A DNA stretch of 20,164 bases from a virus: IMG/VR virus record IMGVR_UViG_3300029787_000436, positions 1 through 20,164 of that record, one strand, 5' to 3'. Shown here one piece after another: positions 15,098 through 20,164 of this stretch; the stretch's first letter is position 1, and the number at the start of each line of letters is the position of its first letter. A program made the position numbers and the translations under genes. The notes below the pieces were generated by a model, which had not been told where the DNA came from, ran no database searches, and worked only from the letters and a program-made list of their open reading frames with translations.

Positions 15098-17281
15098 TTA
15101 TCCTGTTATAAATCTTATTGGTGTATTAGCGTTCCAATTTGTACTAAAAACATCATATTGACTCAGATTCAATGCACCTGAAGAAGCCCAATCTGTCACA
15201 TATGATACACCTGCACTAAAAAAAGCTCCTACATTTTTTAACTTATTTGCATTAAAATATGAATTATTTTCATTTGAATCAAATATCTTACTTGCGACTA
15301 AATCTGAAGCAGGAGTTTCTAATATTATACTATTTGGAACAACTTGTAAACTCCATGAATTTAACGATGAGTTTGGTGTTGACGAATCATTACCAGCCAT
15401 TCTATTTAATCCGACAAAATAGATATTTATATCTCCGGTATTAGAATTACTTGCTCCAGTATTTATTTTTATTTCCAAACTATTAACAGAATTTGGTGGT
15501 ATCCCATTTGGTAATTCATTTGATAAGTCATTAAAAGATAATGAATACCCGTTTCCTGCATTTTCACTGTCTTCAAATTGTACTCCAGGATTAACAGTAT
15601 TTTCAACTAAATCTGTTGCTATATTATTATTAATATCTTTTAATTGACTAGTTATATTAGTATCATTTAAAAAAAGTTCATAATTATATCCAGCTCCTTG
15701 TGAAGCTTGTGCAGAAAGTCGCATCCTATACATTCTTGTTTGATTGTCTTCGTCACCTAATTTACCAGGAGTAATTTTATAATAGTCTATGTTAGCACCC
15801 CAATTACCATTTCCTGGAGCTCCTGGGCTATCTAATCCGTCTAGAAAACTTTTAGGTTCATTATCATGTTTTGCATATTGTTGAATATCCCAATTTCCTA
15901 TACCTCTAGCCCAATCACGAAATGCATCTTGTACAAAATTAAAATAATCAACAGGCGTTCCTCCTGGGGCACCATCTTTGTTTGTAATATCGACATTGTA
16001 AATATTTTGTAAATATGCAGCAATTTCTAGAAGATCTGCAGGTGGCTCATACAGAAATGTATTGTCAAAATCTGCTAACTCCCTTGGAGGATCTAAAATA
16101 AATGCTTGATCACTTGGAAAATTTGAATTAATACGAATAAAACTATCTTGTAATTCAACAGCATCAAATTCTGCAAATCGAAATCTACTTTTATATGGAT
16201 TATTAGGTGTATTAAACGTATCAGTAGTAACATCACTCCATTCAATTTTACCAAAATTTGGCCCTACTACTTCTACAAAATATGGCGGAGTTATTGCAAT
16301 TGATGGAAGTTGTAAATTTCCTTGTGATTCATCAATCAACCTAACGTTAATTTTTGCATAAACATTTCCTTCAGCAAATCCATCTTCTGGTCCATATGAG
16401 TCTAATATATCATAACCATTAAATATACCTGCAGCTACATTTCTAATTGTAACGCCGTTATAATTATCATAATTACTTTCTCCTGCATCTAAGTCATCAA
16501 TATCGTCGTTAATATTAGCAAATGGTGGTAATGCATTTTTAATTGCCCATATACTATCAGCTTTAATTTGAAAACTTCGTTTTCCTAGTCCTTGTACAAA
16601 AAATAGTTCAAATCCTGGATCAGCTTGATTTCTAATTAATGATCCTTGATATGGATCATTTAATATTCCTTGTTGTACATCAATATCTAGCAAAGATTCA
16701 TCAAACTCTATATCCTGTATTTCTGTTGTTATTGTTGCAGGAAATTTAAAGTAATTAAATTGTGTATTGATTGCTGAAACAACAGAACGATTTGTATAGT
16801 TATTAGCAATAGATTCAAATAATAATTCTTGATTGCTGCCACTTTCATTTAAACTAATATTTCCTTTTGTGTCTCTATTATTAATAAATTCTAAATTGGA
16901 TTTATATGTTGATCCACTAACAATATATTTTTCATATTCTAATAATTCATTTGGGGTAGGAACATATGGTGGAGAAGCAGGTGGAGCAATACCTGGGGTT
17001 GGATCACGTTGTATTAATGCCCCTCCTACAACGGTTGATGAAATTGGTGTTAATGAATCATGTGGTCCAGAAATATGAGTTGCTCCAACCATTGCTCCAG
17101 TAACTGGATGCACATGATAAAATCCTATATATTCTGTACCATCTGGTAATTGATACTCACTACCTGATGTATATAAATTTTCTTGTACCAGCGCTGGCAT
17201 ATTATTAGGTGCTGGTCCGGTTGGCATATACGGTGCTCCTTGCGAATGTTTTGGATATGTTTTTAATTTTGTTATTAACAT
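15098..17281 (-). CDS. Large tail/baseplate structural protein, unknown function
   Basis: From the chosen ATG the product is 727 residues. Early on it has LYTSGSEYQLPDGTEYIGFY followed by HVHPVTGAMVGATH (about residues 36-69), a block I recall from structural genes of large marine phages, with no known role. The His pair there is not a convincing metallopeptidase site. The rest is Asn, Asp and Ser-rich with beta-type patterning and ends ISVSY-like in style (SAGVSYVTDWASSGALNLSQYDV). There are no membrane segments. An upstream in-frame ATG at 17309-17311 would add ten residues (MIYFLKLYDN) but overlap the previous gene by 29 bases; the ATG at 17279-17281 gives a 1-base spacing, as at the next junction. 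It sits between the DNRLRE and gp7-like proteins, so a wedge or fibre-network role is plausible. Confidence 0.82.
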   Translation of the reverse strand: MLITKLKTYPKHSQGAPYMPTGPAPNNMPALVQENLYTSGSEYQLPDGTEYIGFYHVHPVTGAMVGATHISGPHDSLTPISSTVVGGALIQRDPTPGIAPPASPPYVPTPNELLEYEKYIVSGSTYKSNLEFINNRDTKGNISLNESGSNQELLFESIANNYTNRSVVSAINTQFNYFKFPATITTEIQDIEFDESLLDIDVQQGILNDPYQGSLIRNQADPGFELFFVQGLGKRSFQIKADSIWAIKNALPPFANINDDIDDLDAGESNYDNYNGVTIRNVAAGIFNGYDILDSYGPEDGFAEGNVYAKINVRLIDESQGNLQLPSIAITPPYFVEVVGPNFGKIEWSDVTTDTFNTPNNPYKSRFRFAEFDAVELQDSFIRINSNFPSDQAFILDPPRELADFDNTFLYEPPADLLEIAAYLQNIYNVDITNKDGAPGGTPVDYFNFVQDAFRDWARGIGNWDIQQYAKHDNEPKSFLDGLDSPGAPGNGNWGANIDYYKITPGKLGDEDNQTRMYRMRLSAQASQGAGYNYELFLNDTNITSQLKDINNNIATDLVENTVNPGVQFEDSENAGNGYSLSFNDLSNELPNGIPPNSVNSLEIKINTGASNSNTGDINIYFVGLNRMAGNDSSTPNSSLNSWSLQVVPNSIILETPASDLVASKIFDSNENNSYFNANKLKNVGAFFSAGVSYVTDWASSGALNLSQYDVFSTNWNANTPIRFITG

Positions 17282-17282
17282 G

Positions 17283-18443
17283 TTATCGTACAACTTTAAA
17301 AAATAAATCATCTTCTATAAATTCTTCATAAAAACCAGATACTACTTTAAATGCTAATCTATAATAACGTTCTGGCATTAATCCTGTCATATCAATACTA
17401 ATAAAATTACTAGTTGAGTCACAACTTATTTTGGTATATTGCGAATCATATGGTATTACAATTTCTTCTGTGGCTGCATCAATTACTGAATATAATGTGT
17501 CAGCTGGTAAATATTTTACTGTTTGTTGTGGAAATAAATTAGTTGGAGATTTTTGTGGATATTTATCTCGTACAAATATTCTAACTTTATTAACACTAGT
17601 ATCTTTATATTCTTTTCTTAAATTTGTATATATCTTATATGAATCAATATCAAATGCATTTAAAGATCCTGTATCAAATGATGATTTATCAAATAACATT
17701 AATATTCTAGGAACATATATAGTATGAGTATCTCTACTAAAGAATCTTACATATCCTGATACATTTATGCTTGCTTCATCTGTTTCTGAAAATTTTAATA
17801 AAAAGCCATTATTTGGAACTGTTTTATTATTAGATCCACTTATCCATGTTATAACAGCTCCTGTTACATCCATGTTAATATCAGTAGGACGAAGATCAAA
17901 TGATTCGGAAACATCTAATCCTGGTTGATTGAAAAATGATTGTGAATAAAAACTTGAACTATATATACCTGATCCTGATTGATATAACCAACTACCGCCT
18001 TTGCCTGATCCTGTAATATATAAACTAGTATCAGCTATTGATTGATATTGAGAACCAGATGTCCAAAAGAATGATCCTGATTTAGGAGTATTCCAACAAC
18101 ATCCATCTACTACTGCAGTATCTAAATTTTGAAATCCAGTCCCATTATCCCATTCATCACCAACTAAATTTGCATCAATAGTATATGTAGCTGGTAAATT
18201 TTTTGCATGAGTTGTATATAATTTTAGCATGAATTTACAATTATTAACATCAACACTATATTTTGAAAGAGCAGATGTAACATCATTCATATTAAATTTA
18301 ATTAATGCTCTAGAAGTTAATAATGTGCTACCTGATGTACTTAATCGTTTTCCTACTTCCAATATTTCATCTAATCCAGTATTATACGTTGGTAATGATT
18401 CATATAATGTTGCATCAGTGGAAGGATATATTATTTTAAACAT
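17283..18443 (-). CDS. DNRLRE-type structural protein of the tail/baseplate
   Basis: Residues about 1-252 of this 386-residue protein show the order of a DNRLRE beta-sandwich domain: DATLYESLPTYNTGLDEILEVG, then SRALIKFNMNDVTSAL, a DEWDNGTGF turn, DVTGAVITWISGSNN with NNGFLLKFSE at about 191-219, and VPRILMLFD. In bacteria this fold is found in secreted, often glycan-associated proteins. In phages I recall it as a virion structural protein near gp6. TGS/SGS motifs in the middle part fit that. Residues 265-386 are a second beta-rich domain (KVRIFVRDKYPQKSP, GLMPERYYRLAFKVVSGFYEE). There is no signal peptide. The start follows the gp6-like gene by 8 bases, with TAAGG before ATG. The exact place in the particle is unknown. 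Confidence 0.82.
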   Translation of the reverse strand: MFKIIYPSTDATLYESLPTYNTGLDEILEVGKRLSTSGSTLLTSRALIKFNMNDVTSALSKYSVDVNNCKFMLKLYTTHAKNLPATYTIDANLVGDEWDNGTGFQNLDTAVVDGCCWNTPKSGSFFWTSGSQYQSIADTSLYITGSGKGGSWLYQSGSGIYSSSFYSQSFFNQPGLDVSESFDLRPTDINMDVTGAVITWISGSNNKTVPNNGFLLKFSETDEASINVSGYVRFFSRDTHTIYVPRILMLFDKSSFDTGSLNAFDIDSYKIYTNLRKEYKDTSVNKVRIFVRDKYPQKSPTNLFPQQTVKYLPADTLYSVIDAATEEIVIPYDSQYTKISCDSTSNFISIDMTGLMPERYYRLAFKVVSGFYEEFIEDDLFFKVVR

Positions 18444-18451
18444 TGTTTACC

Positions 18452-20164
18452 TTAAAAATTTACTACTTTACCTTTTATATCTTGATTAGGATATTTTATT
18501 TCAAATATTGCTGGATCTAATGGAGGATATATTATTCCTTGTTTAGTAGCATTAGCAAAATCATATGAATTACCTGAATATCCTAAGTTAGTATCAAATA
18601 CATTTATAAAATCTACACCTACTACATTCTGAACTCCAGAAACTCCTCCTATAATATTCATTACTTCTGTCTTAACTATAGGTTGATTAATTTGCCAATT
18701 ATCTATGTTAAAATATGATTTTAAAACGTCAATGCATTGCAATAATACTTCGTTAGAATTATAATTATTTCTAACAATTATTTCAAAATTTACTTTTAAA
18801 TTAACAATTAACGCATCAGAAATATTGATAGCATCTGTTAACATTCTATAATATGATAAATAACTTTTTAAATTGTTTTTAACTGCGTCATTGAGTTGTG
18901 TTAATTGTTTATTTTGATTAAATCCTAACACATATAAATTTAAAGCTAATGGATTTGGAACTCTATCTGATGTAAATTCTGATTGAGATAATTGATCATC
19001 AGGAACAATATATGCTTTTGCTACAGATCCAAATTTTGAAGGCATTGCATATGATCTAACAATATAATCATCTTTTGTTACTGTACGATTTTGTGTTGCA
19101 AAATTACTCATTGCATTATTTTTTATATCTTGCAATGTGTCTGCAGTTTTTCCTCCTGTTGCAGGATTTGGATTATTTATTGCTAAACTAGATTTAACAA
19201 AATTTGTCATTGATGTACTTGAAGTACTATTTGGATCATCATAAAATTCTACAAATTCTATTTCTGTTACAACATTGGCTGGAGCATTATCTTGAATGCC
19301 TTCTCCGGTTGTATATGTAACTGTTAATGTTGTATTGGAAGGAGCTTGGCCATATGCTCTTGTATATAAAAAATTAGAAGGATCTATATTGATATCAACA
19401 TTTCGTGAAAATCCTTGTAATCCATTTCCAACATTTTTTGGATTTGGAATAATTTCTTCATCATTATTATCAGATATACCAGCTCCAAATTGAATTTCAA
19501 ATGTATTATTACTTCTTAATCTACTAACAAATCGTTTTGAAGTTTTTCTTAATTTTAATAAAAAAGGGGATGAATCTCTATACTGAGCAAAATCTGGATC
19601 ATTTTCTAATAAATTTGGAACTTCTTGAAAAACTGTGTCTTGTGCTAAATAAGGTACTTGTGTCCAAGCATCACCATCAGTTTCAGTTATGCTAATAACA
19701 TCTATTACATTTGAATCATTAATTACAACTTTATCATATGGTTTAGGAGATCCAAATGTATATGTTGTAGTTTTTATATTTCCAGAAATTGCAGGTGCTT
19801 GTTTTTTTAATAAATAATATGTAGGCTCGCCTGTTGAATCATCACTTTCATAAACAGTTACTTCGGTTGGATTTAGTGAGGATGAAAATGAAAAATCTAT
19901 ATCTTGTAATGTTCTAAATTGAGTAGGTCCATCATTTCGTTTGCCACGTAATCCTGATTTAATTGTTAATGCAAATGTATAATCAGGCCTATTACTTGTT
20001 CCAGAGCCTATTGCTGGAACTAACTGAAAAACATTTAATGTTGTATACGCAGGAATAACATTTCTAGATTCATATCCTAAAGCTTTAGCTAAATCATAAA
20101 TATTTTTACGTTCAGAAGCTTGTTCTAATAATGATTCTTTTAAATTATTATCAGCATAATAACT
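18452..20164 (-). CDS. Baseplate wedge protein, T4 gp6 / P2 gpJ-like (5' end off the right edge)
   Basis: The frame is open from the right edge to the TAA at 18452-18454, 570 codons without a start, so the N-terminus lies outside the window. The ATG at 19208-19210 (MTNFVKSSLA) is only an internal Met. The fragment begins with a gp6-like segment, SYYADNNLKESLLEQASERKNIYDLAKALGYESRN, and includes the classic gp6/gpJ stretch DTLQDIKNNAMSNFATQNRTVTKDDYI then MPSKFGSVAKAYI (about residues 342-380 of the fragment). T4 gp6 is 660 residues, so most of the protein is here. It forms the inner iris of the contractile baseplate, with gp7 and gp53 as usual partners. It heads the visible tail operon. Confidence 0.93.
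   Translation of the reverse strand, partial: SYYADNNLKESLLEQASERKNIYDLAKALGYESRNVIPAYTTLNVFQLVPAIGSGTSNRPDYTFALTIKSGLRGKRNDGPTQFRTLQDIDFSFSSSLNPTEVTVYESDDSTGEPTYYLLKKQAPAISGNIKTTTYTFGSPKPYDKVVINDSNVIDVISITETDGDAWTQVPYLAQDTVFQEVPNLLENDPDFAQYRDSSPFLLKLRKTSKRFVSRLRSNNTFEIQFGAGISDNNDEEIIPNPKNVGNGLQGFSRNVDINIDPSNFLYTRAYGQAPSNTTLTVTYTTGEGIQDNAPANVVTEIEFVEFYDDPNSTSSTSMTNFVKSSLAINNPNPATGGKTADTLQDIKNNAMSNFATQNRTVTKDDYIVRSYAMPSKFGSVAKAYIVPDDQLSQSEFTSDRVPNPLALNLYVLGFNQNKQLTQLNDAVKNNLKSYLSYYRMLTDAINISDALIVNLKVNFEIIVRNNYNSNEVLLQCIDVLKSYFNIDNWQINQPIVKTEVMNIIGGVSGVQNVVGVDFINVFDTNLGYSGNSYDFANATKQGIIYPPLDPAIFEIKYPNQDIKGKVVNF

Noticed and set aside
15098-17281. Metalloprotease site in FYHVHPVTGAMVGATH
   Set aside because: The His spacing does not match a zinc-peptidase pattern I know, and the rest of the protein looks structural.
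17282-17311. Start of the 727-residue structural gene at the ATG at 17311
   Set aside because: It would overlap the preceding gene by 29 bases; the ATG at 17281 gives the 1-base spacing also seen at the next junction. It remains possible.
18452-19210. A separate 252-residue gene starting at the ATG at 19210
   Set aside because: The same frame is open upstream all the way to the right edge, and its translation is gp6-like throughout, so this ATG is an internal Met of one longer gene.
1-20164. Stop-codon reassignment, tRNA genes, CRISPR array, insertion sequences
   Set aside because: TAA, TAG and TGA all end genes cleanly, gaps are too short for tRNA genes apart from one 111-base gap with no cloverleaf, and no repeat-spacer pattern or transposase is present.

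Overview
The window looks like part of a tailed-phage genome, probably a T4-like contractile-tail (myovirus-type) phage of a Bacteroidota host. The DNA is very A+T-rich. All 14 genes lie on the minus strand, packed head to tail with gaps of at most about 110 bases or with short overlaps. Stops are ordinary TAA, TAG and TGA, so nothing suggests a recoded stop. The phage assignment rests on a T4 gp6-type baseplate wedge protein, a gp7/P2 gpI-like giant wedge protein, several tail or fibre proteins rich in Thr-Gly-Ser and Ser-Gly-Ser, and phage replication and recombination enzymes. The Bacteroidota host is inferred from a secreted DUF4294 protein, a family I know from that phylum, and from a BACON-like domain in a structural protein.

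In transcription order (right to left), the first block is tail and baseplate: gp6-like wedge (cut by the right edge), a DNRLRE-type structural protein, a 727-residue structural protein, the 1185-residue gp7/gpI-like wedge protein with an internal LamG-like domain, a 221-residue protein with a BACON-like C-terminus, and two fibre-like proteins (367 and 535 residues) that share a C-terminal module. The 535-residue protein also carries a LamG/concanavalin-like domain.

The second block is enzymes: a very short protein-kinase-like protein that ends at the DFG-type aspartate, an M15/LAS-type peptidoglycan peptidase, a T7 endonuclease I-type Holliday junction resolvase, the secreted DUF4294 protein, a 127-residue protein of unknown role, a DnaG-type primase whose zinc-finger cysteines are mostly lost, and a single-chain fusion of Mre11 (gp47/SbcD) and Rad50 (gp46/SbcC). 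After this block, a structural-type gene starts again and runs off the left edge. The enzyme block is therefore an island inside virion genes.

The few gaps hold an over-represented AT-rich octamer (TATTTATA or TATTTATT on the coding strand) in six places, usually 18-28 bases before a start codon. Two good hairpins cover or abut translation start regions, before the primase and before the 535-residue fibre gene. I saw no tRNA, rRNA, CRISPR array, insertion sequence or attachment site.

Best candidates for something not well described: the one-chain Mre11-Rad50, the minimal kinase, the phage-borne DUF4294 protein, the zinc-finger-less primase, and the octamer as a possible late promoter or RNA-processing signal.
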